64,000 nucleotides of DNA from Arthrobacter sp. ZGTC412 (GCF_002929215.1 NZ_PJII01000004.1:124001-188000), one strand, 5' to 3'. Shown: positions 46,288 through 54,683, numbered from the stretch's first letter. Numbers and translations are program-made. Notes: generated by a model not told the origin, from the letters alone.

Positions 46288-46902
46288 CTAAACCGGGGCA
46301 GCGGCGCTCTTCGCTGCCTGCACGAAGGCGCGCACCTTGGCCAGGTCCTTGACCCCTCGGGATGCCTCCACGCCGGAAGACACGTCCACGCCCCAGGCGT
46401 GGGCGGCCGTGGATGCGTCGCCCACGTTGGCCGGGTCCAGCCCGCCCGCGAGCAGCCAGTGGCGGCCCTGAAGTACGGGCAGCGCCGCCACGGAGGCGTA
46501 GTCCCACGCCTCACCCGAGCCGGGCACCGCGGCGTCGATCAGCAGAAGGTCCTCGCCCCAGTCTTCGAACTCCTCTGGAGTGGCGCCCAGGGTGACTGCC
46601 CTGATCAGCTTCATGCCGGCGTCGTGCACTGTTGTTACGTCCTGACGCGAGCGCGGGCCGTGCAGCTGGACCCATTCGAGCCCGGCAGCGCGGGCGATGG
46701 CCACGGCGTCGGCCACGGGTTCGTGGCGGAAGACGCCGATGGGCGAAACTCCCGCGGGCACCTCCGCCGACAACGAGGACGCCTGGGACGGCGAGACAAC
46801 ACGGGGACTGGCGGTGAGGACAAAACCGACGGCATCCGCCCCGGCGTTCACCGCTTCACGGACGGATTGGGGCGTACTGAGACCACACACTTTTACAAAC
46901 AT
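46288..46902 (-). CDS. trpF: Phosphoribosylanthranilate isomerase
   Basis: This 204-residue TIM barrel converts phosphoribosylanthranilate to CdRP in tryptophan synthesis. FVKVCGLSTPQSVREAVNAGADAVGFV contains the catalytic Cys7 region. LEWVQLHG (about residues 75-82), DLLLIDAAVPGSGEAWDYA with the catalytic Asp, LAGGLDPANV, and GVDVSSGVEASRGVKD follow in order. It is a lone trp gene here; in related genomes trpF is often separate from the operon. It starts at ATG 46902. Confidence 0.93.
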   Translation of the reverse strand: MFVKVCGLSTPQSVREAVNAGADAVGFVLTASPRVVSPSQASSLSAEVPAGVSPIGVFRHEPVADAVAIARAAGLEWVQLHGPRSRQDVTTVHDAGMKLIRAVTLGATPEEFEDWGEDLLLIDAAVPGSGEAWDYASVAALPVLQGRHWLLAGGLDPANVGDASTAAHAWGVDVSSGVEASRGVKDLAKVRAFVQAAKSAAAPV

Positions 46903-46997
46903 TCCCGGCTCCTTGAGGCTGTTTTGTGTTATCCCCCCGGAGGAGAGTAGCAGGAAGGCCGGGGCCCGGAGGCACCCGTGGCAATTAGGCTGGGCTG

Positions 46998-47588
46998 ATG
47001 GAGATCATCCGCTTTGCAGACCTCAAGCCCCAGCCCTGGCGCAACGGCGGCGGGGTGACACGACAACTCGCCACCCACCCCAAGGCCGCTTCGACGCAGG
47101 ACGGACCCTGGGATTGGCGGGTCAGCATCGCGGATGTCAGCAAGGCCGGCGACTTCTCTCCGTTCCCCGGTATGGAGCGGGTGCTGACAGTTATCGACGG
47201 CGAACTCCTGCTGCTCACGGTGGACGGCGCCGAACATCCACTGGAGAAGTACCGTGCGTTCCGCTTCCCGGGCGGGGCCGACACGCATGCCTCCCTGCCC
47301 ACGGGCGACATCCGGGACCTCAACGTGATCACCCGGACCGGCGCCTTCAAAGGCTTCACCTCGATCATCGAGCTCTCCAAGAAGCGCGCGAAGCCCCTCT
47401 TTGAAGGGCAACTGGGGATCCTGCTGCAGGGACAGGCAACAGCCGCCGTCGGGACAGACGACCCTGAAACCCTGGTACGGTACGACGCCGTGGTGGGCTC
47501 CGACGTCGACACCCCTGACGTCCTGGGCCGCGGCTTCCTGGCCGTCGTGTCGATCGACCCGGTGGAGGATGAGCCCGGGGCCGAATAG
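46998..47588 (+). CDS. hutD: HutD-family protein
   Basis: The 196-residue double cupin begins MEIIRFADLKPQPWRNGGGVTRQL, the HutD signature, with WDWRVSIADVSKAGDFSPFPGMERVLTVIDG. HutD is thought to bind formiminoglutamate and control histidine catabolism flux. No hut genes are adjacent. It starts at ATG 46998. Confidence 0.88.
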   Translation: MEIIRFADLKPQPWRNGGGVTRQLATHPKAASTQDGPWDWRVSIADVSKAGDFSPFPGMERVLTVIDGELLLLTVDGAEHPLEKYRAFRFPGGADTHASLPTGDIRDLNVITRTGAFKGFTSIIELSKKRAKPLFEGQLGILLQGQATAAVGTDDPETLVRYDAVVGSDVDTPDVLGRGFLAVVSIDPVEDEPGAE

Positions 47589-47621
47589 GAAAGGCTCGCC
47601 TTTGGGAAGCAGAGCCTTTCC
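47588..47621 (+). terminator. Hairpin after hutD
   Basis: GGAAAGGCTC (47588-47597) and GAGCCTTTCC (47612-47621) are perfect inverted arms. The first base lies inside the hutD stop codon. Confidence 0.65.
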
Positions 47622-47660
47622 ACACTGGTCACTCCCTGCAGCCGTCCCTAAACTCGCCCT

Positions 47661-48191
47661 ATGACCACTTCAACGTTCAATGCGCTTCTGTCCACCCAAA
47701 TCGGCAACGAATTCACGGCATCGCAGCAGTACATTGCCGTGGCCACCTGGTTCGCCAACCAGGACCTCCCCCAGCTGGCCCAGTACTTCTACCGCCAGTC
47801 CGTGGAGGAACGGAACCACGCCATGATGATGGTGCAGTACATGCTGGACCGCGACATCCCCTTCACCATTCCTGGCGTCCCTGCCGTCCGCAACGACTTC
47901 ACCTCCGTCACCGAGCCGCTGGCCCTTGCGCTGCAGCAGGAAAGGGAGGTCACCGGCAATATCGAGGACCTCTTCCGGGCCGCCCGCGGCGAGAACGACG
48001 CGCTGGGTGAGCAGTTTATGCTCTGGTTCCTGAAGGAGCAGGTGGAGGAAGTGGCGTCCATGACCACGCTGCTGAACATCGCCGAGCGTGCAGACAACCT
48101 GTTCGACATCGAAAACTTCATCGCCCGGGAAACCATCGGCGACAGCGGCCGTGACGCCTCCGCCCCCGAAGCTGCCGGCGGCGCCCTCTAA
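47661..48191 (+). CDS. Ferritin
   Basis: This 176-residue four-helix ferritin has ferroxidase residues in NEFTASQQYIAVATWF (Glu, Tyr), SVEERNHAMMMVQYML (ExxH), and LFRAARGENDALGEQFMLWFLKEQVEEV. It stores iron in the cytoplasm. Bacterial non-heme ferritin (FtnA/BfrB) is the closest match, since no heme Met is obvious. The C-terminal tail is Ala/Gly-rich. A strong hairpin follows. No iron box is evident in the 72 bp upstream. Confidence 0.93.
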   Translation: MTTSTFNALLSTQIGNEFTASQQYIAVATWFANQDLPQLAQYFYRQSVEERNHAMMMVQYMLDRDIPFTIPGVPAVRNDFTSVTEPLALALQQEREVTGNIEDLFRAARGENDALGEQFMLWFLKEQVEEVASMTTLLNIAERADNLFDIENFIARETIGDSGRDASAPEAAGGAL

Positions 48192-48210
48192 CGTCCGCCT
48201 GGCGCAACCG

Positions 48211-48259
48211 GGTAGCGCGAAGTGTCGTTTGACGGGTCATAACGACACTTGGCGCTACC
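48211..48259 (+). terminator. Long hairpin after ferritin gene
   Basis: GGTAGCGCGAAGTGTCGTT (48211-48229) pairs with AACGACACTTGGCGCTACC (48241-48259) over 19 positions with one mismatch and an 11-base loop. Confidence 0.75.
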
Positions 48260-48352
48260 TACCTTTGCTGAGGTGGTGAGGTTGGGCACCAACATTGGCC
48301 GGCCGGCGTCGGGCGTTGCTACGCTGGAAGTCAAGGCTCCGCGGCGGAGCCT

Positions 48353-48393
48353 CCGGACGACGGTTCAGTACCCGGCACGCGACAAGACTGGCC
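48353..48393 (+). promoter_or_regulatory. Guanidine-III (ykkC-III) riboswitch
   Basis: Conserved blocks CCGGACGA (48353-48360), GTACCCGG (48368-48375) and GACAAGAC (48381-48388) are in the order and spacing of the guanidine-III class. CCGG 48353-48356 can pair with CCGG 48372-48375 as the pseudoknot, and CAGT (48366-48369) with ACTG (48387-48390). AAGGAT (48395-48400), the ribosome-binding site of the SMR gene, lies directly after the aptamer, so guanidine binding can free or hide it. Confidence 0.9.
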
Positions 48394-48405
48394 AAAGGAT
48401 CTGTC

Positions 48406-48729
48406 ATGCCGTGGTTAATACTTATTCTTTCCGGTGCCCTTGAAGCCGTGTGGGCGGCAGCCCTGCATCGCGCCTTTCAGGCGTCCGGTCGGCGCCGCAT
48501 CGCGCCCACATTGTTGTTCCTGGTCTCCGTGGCTGCCAGCACCGGTGGCCTGGCAATCGCCATGCAGTCCATCCCCACCGGCACCGCTTACGCGGTGTGG
48601 GTGGGCGTGGGCGTAGTGCTGACCTCCGCCTACGCGATCGTCACCAAGGTGGAACGCCCGACGGCGGCACGCCTCCTCCTGTTGTCCGGCGTCGCCGTGT
48701 GCGTGGTGGGCCTGAAGGTGGTGGCGTGA
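48406..48729 (+). CDS. SMR-family transporter subunit 1, probable guanidinium exporter
   Basis: This 107-residue SMR protein has four TM helices. The active-site Glu13 is in LSGALEAVWAAALH, and the GTAYAVWVGVG motif is near 52. The EmrE/Gdx glutamate with the Trp near it (E-A-V-W) fits guanidinium exporters. It lies 12 bases after the guanidine-III aptamer. ATG 48406 is chosen because of AAGGAT. The stop overlaps the next SMR gene by one base, suggesting a heterodimer. Confidence 0.92.
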   Translation: MPWLILILSGALEAVWAAALHRAFQASGRRRIAPTLLFLVSVAASTGGLAIAMQSIPTGTAYAVWVGVGVVLTSAYAIVTKVERPTAARLLLLSGVAVCVVGLKVVA

Positions 48730-49115
48730 TGCTGCGGCGTTCGATTCCCTGGCTGGTACTGCTGGCCTCGGCCGTCCTCGAAGCAGTCTGGGCAACAGCC
48801 CTTGGCTTGTCCAACGGTTTCACTGAGCCCACGCCCACCCTGATATTCGCAGTGACAGCAACCCTGAGCATGCTGGGCCTGGGCATGGCGATCCGCAGCA
48901 TCCCGTTGGGCACCGCGTACGCCGTCTGGGTGGGAATCGGAGCGGCGCTGACCGTGGGCTGGGCGATGGCCACCGGCGTTGAGCCGTTCAGTGTGCTCAA
49001 GGTGCTGTTTATTGCCGGGATCGTTGGCTGTGCGGCCGGGCTCAAGGTTCTGCCCGGCGGTGCCGACGCCGATAAGCCTGAAGCTGCGGCCCCTTCGGGC
49101 TCCACCATCCGCTGA
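48729..49115 (+). CDS. SMR-family transporter subunit 2
   Basis: This 128-residue partner has the same SMR layout: Glu in ASAVLEAVWATALG near 18, RSIPLGTAYAVWVGIG near 56-71, and four TM segments. About 20 hydrophilic residues follow at the C-terminus (GGADADKPEAAAPSG). Paired SMR genes usually form antiparallel heterodimers. It overlaps the first subunit and is under the same riboswitch. Confidence 0.92.
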   Translation: MLRRSIPWLVLLASAVLEAVWATALGLSNGFTEPTPTLIFAVTATLSMLGLGMAIRSIPLGTAYAVWVGIGAALTVGWAMATGVEPFSVLKVLFIAGIVGCAAGLKVLPGGADADKPEAAAPSGSTIR

Positions 49116-49164
49116 GTCTGCCTCCCGTTGAGTTGCCTGCGACTATGCGGTCTAGGCTTTTGCC

Positions 49165-49791
49165 ATGGACGCACCCGAGATCACTAAGGCTGTCGCTGCC
49201 CTACGCCAATCGCTGCACGGCGGCCGGCGGATAGTGCTGGGCATTGCGGGTGCGCCGGGTTCCGGAAAGTCCACCTTCGCGGAATTGATTCAACAACAGT
49301 TCGGTCCCGACCAGGCCGTGGTTGTGCCCATGGACGGCTTCCACCTGGGTAATGCGATCATCGACGGCACCCCGTTGCGGCAGCGCAAGGGAGCAATTGA
49401 CACGTTCGACGCCGGCGGTTACCTGTCGCTGCTGCGCCGCCTGGTGCGCCGGGATGAGTCAGTCGTCTACGCCCCGGAGTTCCGGCGCATCCTGGATGAA
49501 CCCGTGGCGGCCTCCATTGCGATCCCGGCGGAGGTGCCGCTGGTGATCACCGAGGGCAACTACCTGCTGGCGGAGCAGGAACCCTGGAAAGAGATCAGGT
49601 CCCAGCTGGACGAGGTCTGGTTTGTAGACACACCGCACGCGCTGCGCTTGAGCCGCCTGGCGGAACGGCACGTGTCATTCGGTATGGACCGGGCTGCGGC
49701 AGAAGCCTGGGCAACCGGCCCGGACGAAGCCAACGCAGTCCTGATCCAGGCCACGCGTCCGGCAGCAGACCGGATCATTCCCTGGCACTAG
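49165..49791 (+). CDS. P-loop nucleoside/phosphoribulokinase-like kinase
   Basis: This 208-residue kinase has Walker A GIAGAPGSGKSTFAE (about 27-41), the substrate loop VVPMDGFHLGN, then KGAIDTFDAGGYLSLLRRL, PEFRRILDEPVAASIAI and the EGNYLLAEQEPWKEI motif. These are typical of COG1072-type uridine/pantothenate/fructose kinase-like proteins (FrcK-like). The substrate is unassigned. The nearby genes do not suggest a pathway. It starts at ATG 49165. Confidence 0.87.
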   Translation: MDAPEITKAVAALRQSLHGGRRIVLGIAGAPGSGKSTFAELIQQQFGPDQAVVVPMDGFHLGNAIIDGTPLRQRKGAIDTFDAGGYLSLLRRLVRRDESVVYAPEFRRILDEPVAASIAIPAEVPLVITEGNYLLAEQEPWKEIRSQLDEVWFVDTPHALRLSRLAERHVSFGMDRAAAEAWATGPDEANAVLIQATRPAADRIIPWH

Positions 49792-49860
49792 GACTGACGG
49801 AATACAGCAACCCGGGACGGGGTTCTTGGCTTGGATAACTTCAATGATGGGAGCACAGTC

Positions 49861-50856
49861 ATGGCAGCACCTATGGTTCACCTCGGCGATGGCCTCAACG
49901 TCAGCGCGCTCGGCTTTGGCGGCATGGCGCTGACACCGGTTTATGGGGAGGTGGATCCGGGTGACGCACTCCGGACGCTGCACCACGCCGTCGATTCCGG
50001 AGTCAGCTTCATTGACACAGCGAATATCTACGGCGGGGGCAGCAACGAGGAACTGATCGCGCAGCTGCTGAAGGAGCGGCGGGACGAGGTCCAGCTGGCC
50101 ACCAAGTTCGGGCTCGTAGGTTCGCCGGCAGATGGCTACACGGACATCAGGGGCGACGCCGCCCACATCCGGCAGGCCGTGGACCGCAGCCTGCAACGGC
50201 TGGGCACGGACGTGATTGACCTCTACTACATGCACCGCCGTGACCTCCGCGTTCCGATTGTGGAAACCGTGGAGGCCATGGCGGAGCTTGTGCAGCAGGG
50301 CAAGGTCAAGCACTTGGGGCTGTCGGAAGTGACGGGCCAGGAGCTGGAAGAAGCTTCCGCCGTCCACCAGATTGCGGCGGTCCAGAGTGAATGGTCCATC
50401 TGGAGCCGCGACGTGGAACGCAACGTTGTTCCTGCCGCCGCCGCCCTTGGGGTGGGCTTTGTGCCGTACTCGCCGCTGGGCCGGGGATTCCTCACCGGCA
50501 CTGTTGACGCCTCAAAACTCGGGGAAAAAGACTTCCGACGCCGTATCCCCCGCTTCGCCCCGGACGCCGCCAGCGCCAACGAGGCTGTGGTGGCCACCGT
50601 CCGGTCCGTAGCGGACGAGCTTGATGCCACGCCTGCCCAGGTCGCCCTCGCCTGGTTGCTGGCCCAAGGTGAACGGCTGGGTCTGCCGGTCGTCCCCATC
50701 CCAGGCACCCGCAAAAGGCACCGGATTGACGAAAATTTGGGCGCCCTGGCCCTGGAACTGACCCCGGCGCAACTGGACGCACTGGGCGAAGCTTCGGACG
50801 CCGTCGTCGGCTCCCGCTCCGCCGATCCCAACTGGGTGTCCCAAGGCCGCGAGTAA
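49861..50856 (+). CDS. Aldo/keto reductase
   Basis: This 331-residue NADPH-dependent (beta/alpha)8 oxidoreductase has the catalytic tetrad in SFIDTANIYG (Asp, Tyr), LATKFGL (Lys) and DLYYMHR (His). GKVKHLGLSEV, YSPLGRGFLTG and VPIPGTRKRHRIDENLGAL form the NADP site. It fits the AKR13-like group of bacterial reductases. ATG 49861 is chosen because GGGAG precedes it; TTG 49831 would extend it by ten residues. Confidence 0.93.
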   Translation: MAAPMVHLGDGLNVSALGFGGMALTPVYGEVDPGDALRTLHHAVDSGVSFIDTANIYGGGSNEELIAQLLKERRDEVQLATKFGLVGSPADGYTDIRGDAAHIRQAVDRSLQRLGTDVIDLYYMHRRDLRVPIVETVEAMAELVQQGKVKHLGLSEVTGQELEEASAVHQIAAVQSEWSIWSRDVERNVVPAAAALGVGFVPYSPLGRGFLTGTVDASKLGEKDFRRRIPRFAPDAASANEAVVATVRSVADELDATPAQVALAWLLAQGERLGLPVVPIPGTRKRHRIDENLGALALELTPAQLDALGEASDAVVGSRSADPNWVSQGRE

Positions 50857-50891
50857 CTAAGCCGGGAACATGCATCCCTAGACTGAAGCCT

Positions 50892-51542
50892 ATGGACTCA
50901 CTTCTTTACGACCTGCAGGCCCTGACCATCCGCCGGATTTCAGTCAGCGAGATGGACAACAACGTGTACCTGCTGACCGCCAAAGCCACCGGCGAGCAGG
51001 TGCTGGTCGACGCCGCGGACGACCTGCCGGCCATCCAGCAACTGCTGCAGGATTCCTCGGCGGATGCGTCCGCCGAACCTCGGCTCGCCCTTATTGCCAC
51101 CACGCACCAGCACTGGGACCACGTCCGGGCGCTGAAGGAGCTGACGGCAGCCACGGGTGCGCCCACTGCTGCGGGAAAGGACGACGCCGACGCGTTGCCT
51201 GTCACGGTTGACCGGCCCCTGGAGCACGGGGACACCGTGGCCGTGGAGGGCGTTGAGCTGACGGCAGTCCACCTGCGTGGGCATACACCAGGCTCAATCG
51301 CGTTTGTGTACGAGGACCCGGAAGGCCCCACGCACATCTTCTCTGGAGACTCGCTGTTCCCCGGCGGCGTGGGCAACACCCAGAAGGATCCGGAGCGGTT
51401 CAACCAGCTGATCGCCGATGTCAGCGAGCGGTTATTCGACGCTTACCCGGACTCCGCCGTGGTGCACCCTGGGCATGGGAAACCCACAACCTTGGGTGCT
51501 GAACGGCCGCACCTGGAGGAGTGGCGCGACCGCGGCTGGTAA
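50892..51542 (+). CDS. MBL-fold metallo-hydrolase
   Basis: This 216-residue protein has the metallo-beta-lactamase motif THQHWDHV (about 74-81) for two metals. LRGHTPGSIAFVY is the next His loop, FSGDSLFPGGVG carries the bridging Asp, and VVHPGHGKPTTLG holds the final His. Glyoxalase II or persulfide dioxygenase-like activity is plausible but not decided. It is followed by a shared inverted repeat. It starts at ATG 50892. Confidence 0.92.
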   Translation: MDSLLYDLQALTIRRISVSEMDNNVYLLTAKATGEQVLVDAADDLPAIQQLLQDSSADASAEPRLALIATTHQHWDHVRALKELTAATGAPTAAGKDDADALPVTVDRPLEHGDTVAVEGVELTAVHLRGHTPGSIAFVYEDPEGPTHIFSGDSLFPGGVGNTQKDPERFNQLIADVSERLFDAYPDSAVVHPGHGKPTTLGAERPHLEEWRDRGW

Positions 51543-51547
51543 GCCAG

Positions 51548-51587
51548 CGGTGGTTGAGCCCGCGGGTTTCGACAGGCTCAACCACCG
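51548..51587. repeat. Dispersed intergenic repeat GGTTGAGCC...GGCTCAACC
   Basis: Arms CGGTGGTTGAGCC (51548-51560) and GGCTCAACCACCG (51575-51587) are perfectly complementary, with GGTTTCGACA in the loop. I recall this element as very frequent between genes in Arthrobacter and other Actinobacteria. It lies between two convergent genes and may act as a terminator. Confidence 0.65.
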
Positions 51588-51596
51588 AACAAACTT

Positions 51597-53522
51597 TTAG
51601 CGGCTGCGGCGTTCGTTCGAGGCCGGAGCCGAAGCGCGGCGCGGGCCACTGCGGGCGGGGCGGCCGGAACCGCCGCCGTTGCCGGCGGAGTAGGACCCGC
51701 CGGAGGTACCACCAGTGTTGGAGGACCAGACAGCCTTGTTGCCGCCGCCGGCTGCACCTGCACCTGCGGAACGGGAACCGCCGCCGGTCCGGGCACCTGC
51801 ACCGGCTGCGGCACGCTGGCCCGTTGCCGGACGTCCGCTGCGCTGGCCACCCGAGGCTGCCGGACGGCCTGAGGAAGCCGGTCGGCCGGAGGAAGCCGGA
51901 CGGCCGGTCCCGCCACGGGGAGCGTCGCTGCGGGTTACACGTGAATCAGTGCGTCCGTCCGAACCGCGGCCAGCCGCTGCACGGCCACCTGCCGCGGGGA
52001 CGTCATTGCTGTGTGTGGACGCGGTGCCGCGGCCTCGTGCGTTGCGCCGGGCAGCTGCTGCTGCGATGGCGCGGTCCTCGTTCTGCTCGCTGACGCGGTC
52101 GAATGCTGCCCGGGCTTCGGTGCGGCCTTCGAAAGCGACTGCCCGGCGCTCGGCACGCGGAACATCGGTACGAGTGGGCTCGGCGGAAACCTTCCCGCGT
52201 CCTCCACGGCCGCCACGTCCACCGGTGGTGGGCGCAGCCTGGCGGCGGGCGCGCTTACGCTCAGCGTTGGCACCGGTGGAGGTACCGCCGCCCTGCTGCG
52301 CGGCTTTTTTGGCCAGCAGTGCGGCCCGGGTGCGGGGATCGATCTTGTCAGCCATTTCGCCGACCAGTTGAGCAACCAGCGGCGAGTTGGCGGTGACGCG
52401 CTCAAAGTTGACCTCGACGCCCGCGGCCTTCATCAGCTTCTTGACGTCGGTCTGCTGCTCGGGGAGGGTCAGCGTGACCACGGTGCCGTCGGAACCGGCG
52501 CGGGCTGTACGGCCTGAGCGGTGCAGGTAGGCCTTGTGCTCGGTGGGCGGGTCAACGTGGATGACCAGTTCGACGTCGTCCACGTGCACGCCGCGGGCTG
52601 CGACGTCGGTGGCAACCAGGACGCGCACGTCACCGGAGGAGAACTCGGCGAGGTTGCGGTCGCGGGCGTTCTGCGACAGGTTGCCGTGAAGGTCAACGGC
52701 GGGGATCCCGGCGTCGGTCAGGGTCTTGGCGAGCTTGCGGGCGTGGTGCTTGGTCCGCATGAAAAGTACGCGGCGGCCGGCACCGGAGGCGAGCTCGACG
52801 ATCAGCTGCTTCTTGACGGTCTGGTCGTTGACCACCAGGACGTGGTGCTCCATGGTGGTGACCGCGGCCTGCGGGTCGTCCACGGAGTGGGTCAGCGGGT
52901 TGGACAGGTAGCGCTGGACGATCTTGTCCACGCCGTTGTCCAGGGTGGCGGAGAAGAGCAGGCGCTGACCCTGGCTGGGGGTCATGTCCATGAGCTTCTT
53001 GACCACGGGCAGGAAGCCGAGGTCAGCCATGTGGTCGGCCTCGTCCAGGACGGTGATTTCCACGGCCTCAAGGGTGAGGATGCGCTGGCGGATCAGGTCC
53101 TCCAGGCGGCCGGGGCAGGCGATGACGATGTCGACGCCGGCACGCAGGGCCTTTTCCTGGCGGGCCTGGGAGATGCCGCCGTAGATCACGGTGGTGTTCA
53201 GGCCGGCGGCCTTGGCCAGCGGCTCGATGGTGGCATTGATCTGGGTGGCCAGCTCGCGGGTGGGTGCAAGGACCAGGCCCATGGGGCGGCCGGGCTTGCG
53301 GAAGTGCTTGGCTTCCCGCTCAGCGAGTCGTGCTACAAGCGGGATGGCGAAGGCGATGGTCTTTCCGGAACCGGTGCGGCCGCGGCCCAGGACGTCGCGT
53401 CCCGCCAGCGTGTCAGGGAGGGTCTTCACCTGGATGGGGAACGGCTCGGTGATTCCCTGTGCGGTGAGGGTGTCGGCAAGGGCTTTGGGCGTGCCGAGGG
53501 CAGCAAAAGTAGTCAAAGTCAA
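51597..53522 (-). CDS. DEAD-box RNA helicase with Arg/Gly-rich C-terminal tail
   Basis: This helicase of about 641 residues has the Q motif in GITEPFPIQ, Walker A GRTGSGKT, the VLDEADHM motif, SATL, RTKHHARKLAKTL, and HRSGRTARAG, all in the correct order. The last 270 residues (from about residue 370) are low-complexity Arg/Gly/Ala/Ser-rich, as in RhlE/CsdA-type RNA chaperones. It has no ATG; TTG 53522 or 53516 starts the domain-like MTLTTFAAL, and TTG 53576 is a longer option. A 5' leader with terminator hairpin (53690-53726) suggests cold-shock-like attenuation. Confidence 0.9.
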   Translation of the reverse strand: MTLTTFAALGTPKALADTLTAQGITEPFPIQVKTLPDTLAGRDVLGRGRTGSGKTIAFAIPLVARLAEREAKHFRKPGRPMGLVLAPTRELATQINATIEPLAKAAGLNTTVIYGGISQARQEKALRAGVDIVIACPGRLEDLIRQRILTLEAVEITVLDEADHMADLGFLPVVKKLMDMTPSQGQRLLFSATLDNGVDKIVQRYLSNPLTHSVDDPQAAVTTMEHHVLVVNDQTVKKQLIVELASGAGRRVLFMRTKHHARKLAKTLTDAGIPAVDLHGNLSQNARDRNLAEFSSGDVRVLVATDVAARGVHVDDVELVIHVDPPTEHKAYLHRSGRTARAGSDGTVVTLTLPEQQTDVKKLMKAAGVEVNFERVTANSPLVAQLVGEMADKIDPRTRAALLAKKAAQQGGGTSTGANAERKRARRQAAPTTGGRGGRGGRGKVSAEPTRTDVPRAERRAVAFEGRTEARAAFDRVSEQNEDRAIAAAAARRNARGRGTASTHSNDVPAAGGRAAAGRGSDGRTDSRVTRSDAPRGGTGRPASSGRPASSGRPAASGGQRSGRPATGQRAAAGAGARTGGGSRSAGAGAAGGGNKAVWSSNTGGTSGGSYSAGNGGGSGRPARSGPRRASAPASNERRSR

Positions 53523-53576
53523 AGGTCTTTCAGGCGGTATCCGTGCGGATATCGGCCCCCGACGCCGGTTGGCCAA

Positions 53577-53892
53577 GGGGGTTCGCCGAAGAAAATTCAG
53601 GTGATCAACCAGCCTGCTGCCGCTTATGCAAAGCGGCGGCCGGGACCAAATGGAACGCGTTCATCGACGCAGGATGTGCCTCTCACATGAAAAAAGCCCA
53701 GTCCCTAAATGAAGGGAAACATGGGCATCACTGCACATCAAGTTCCAACAGTCTAGCATCCCGCGCCCACTCCCCCTGCCTCCCCCTCCCAACTAGCTCG
53801 CACTTAACGTCGTCAAAACCCGTTTTAAGTGCTTTAAGTGCCAGTTACTTGGGGGCGTTGCCAACACCGTCGGGGCGGGGCAGGGTTAAGTC
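53577..53892. other. Leader and intergenic region of the DEAD-box helicase gene
   Basis: This is the gap between the longest possible helicase frame and the methyltransferase start. On the minus strand it holds a candidate -10 (TAGACT, 53755-53750), a terminator hairpin, and an about 165-nt stretch of remaining leader. A small promoter for the methyltransferase is not clear. Confidence 0.5.
53690..53726 (-). terminator. Intrinsic terminator/attenuator in the DEAD-box helicase leader
   Basis: On the minus strand GCCCA...TCCCT-TCATTT-AGGGA...TGGGC forms a two-part stem followed by six T. It lies about 20 bases after the likely transcription start and about 170 bases before the helicase start. 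Confidence 0.65.
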
Positions 53893-54681
53893 ATGACTGA
53901 ACACGCGTCCCACCAGCATGAAGCGCACCGTGTCGAAACCAGCCAGGCAACGCACGACAGCGGGCACGGCCTTCCTAGCGACGGCGATGGCCCCGGCCTT
54001 TCCGGGAACGGCGACGGTCAGGAAATCAGGGACGCCGCCGCCCTGTGGGACGAGCGCTACCGCACCAAGCCGCAGATCTGGAGCGGCAAACCAAACCCGC
54101 AGCTGGTCCGGGAGGCCGGCGGGCTCCGGGCGGGACATGCGCTGGACCTGGGCTGCGGCGAAGGTGCGGACGCCATCTGGCTTGCCCAGCACGGCTGGAC
54201 GGTCACCGCGGTCGACGTTTCCGCCGTCGCACTGGACCGGGCGCACGGGCACGAGAAAGCCGCCCTGGCTCGGGAAAGCGTGCACGCTGCCGAGGGGGCC
54301 ATCGCCAGCCGGATCCGCTGGCAGCAGGCCGACCTCGAGGAATGGCAGCCTGACGAGTCGTACGACCTGGTGACGTCACAGTTCCTCCACTCCCAGGAGC
54401 TCGCCTGGCAGAAGCCCCTGAAAACGGCAGCGGCAGCGGTTAAACCAGGCGGAACCTTGCTGGTGGTGGGCCACCATCCGGACCGGCTTCCGCCGTGGGG
54501 CGGTGGCCACACAACGCACGGGATGTTCTACACCGGGGAGCAGTTGGTCCACGAGTTGGGACTCGGTGGCCCTGAATGGCAGGTGGAAGTGCAGACCAGC
54601 AGGGAGCGGCCGGTGAAGGGGCCCGACGGGCAGCACGCCACCATCGCAGATGTGGTGGTCCGCGCCAGCCGGCTGACCTGA
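53893..54681 (+). CDS. SAM-dependent methyltransferase
   Basis: This 262-residue class-I methyltransferase has an N-terminal His- and Gly-rich extension (about 40 residues, MTEHASHQHEAHR). The SAM core has motif I ALDLGCGEGADAIWLAQHG (about 83-101), motif II TAVDVS, and DLVTSQFLHS. It resembles TehB-like or thiopurine/tellurite methyltransferases. The His-rich head may bind metal. It is convergent with the MFS gene, which starts beyond it. Confidence 0.87.
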   Translation: MTEHASHQHEAHRVETSQATHDSGHGLPSDGDGPGLSGNGDGQEIRDAAALWDERYRTKPQIWSGKPNPQLVREAGGLRAGHALDLGCGEGADAIWLAQHGWTVTAVDVSAVALDRAHGHEKAALARESVHAAEGAIASRIRWQQADLEEWQPDESYDLVTSQFLHSQELAWQKPLKTAAAAVKPGGTLLVVGHHPDRLPPWGGGHTTHGMFYTGEQLVHELGLGGPEWQVEVQTSRERPVKGPDGQHATIADVVVRASRLT

Positions 54682-54683
54682 CG

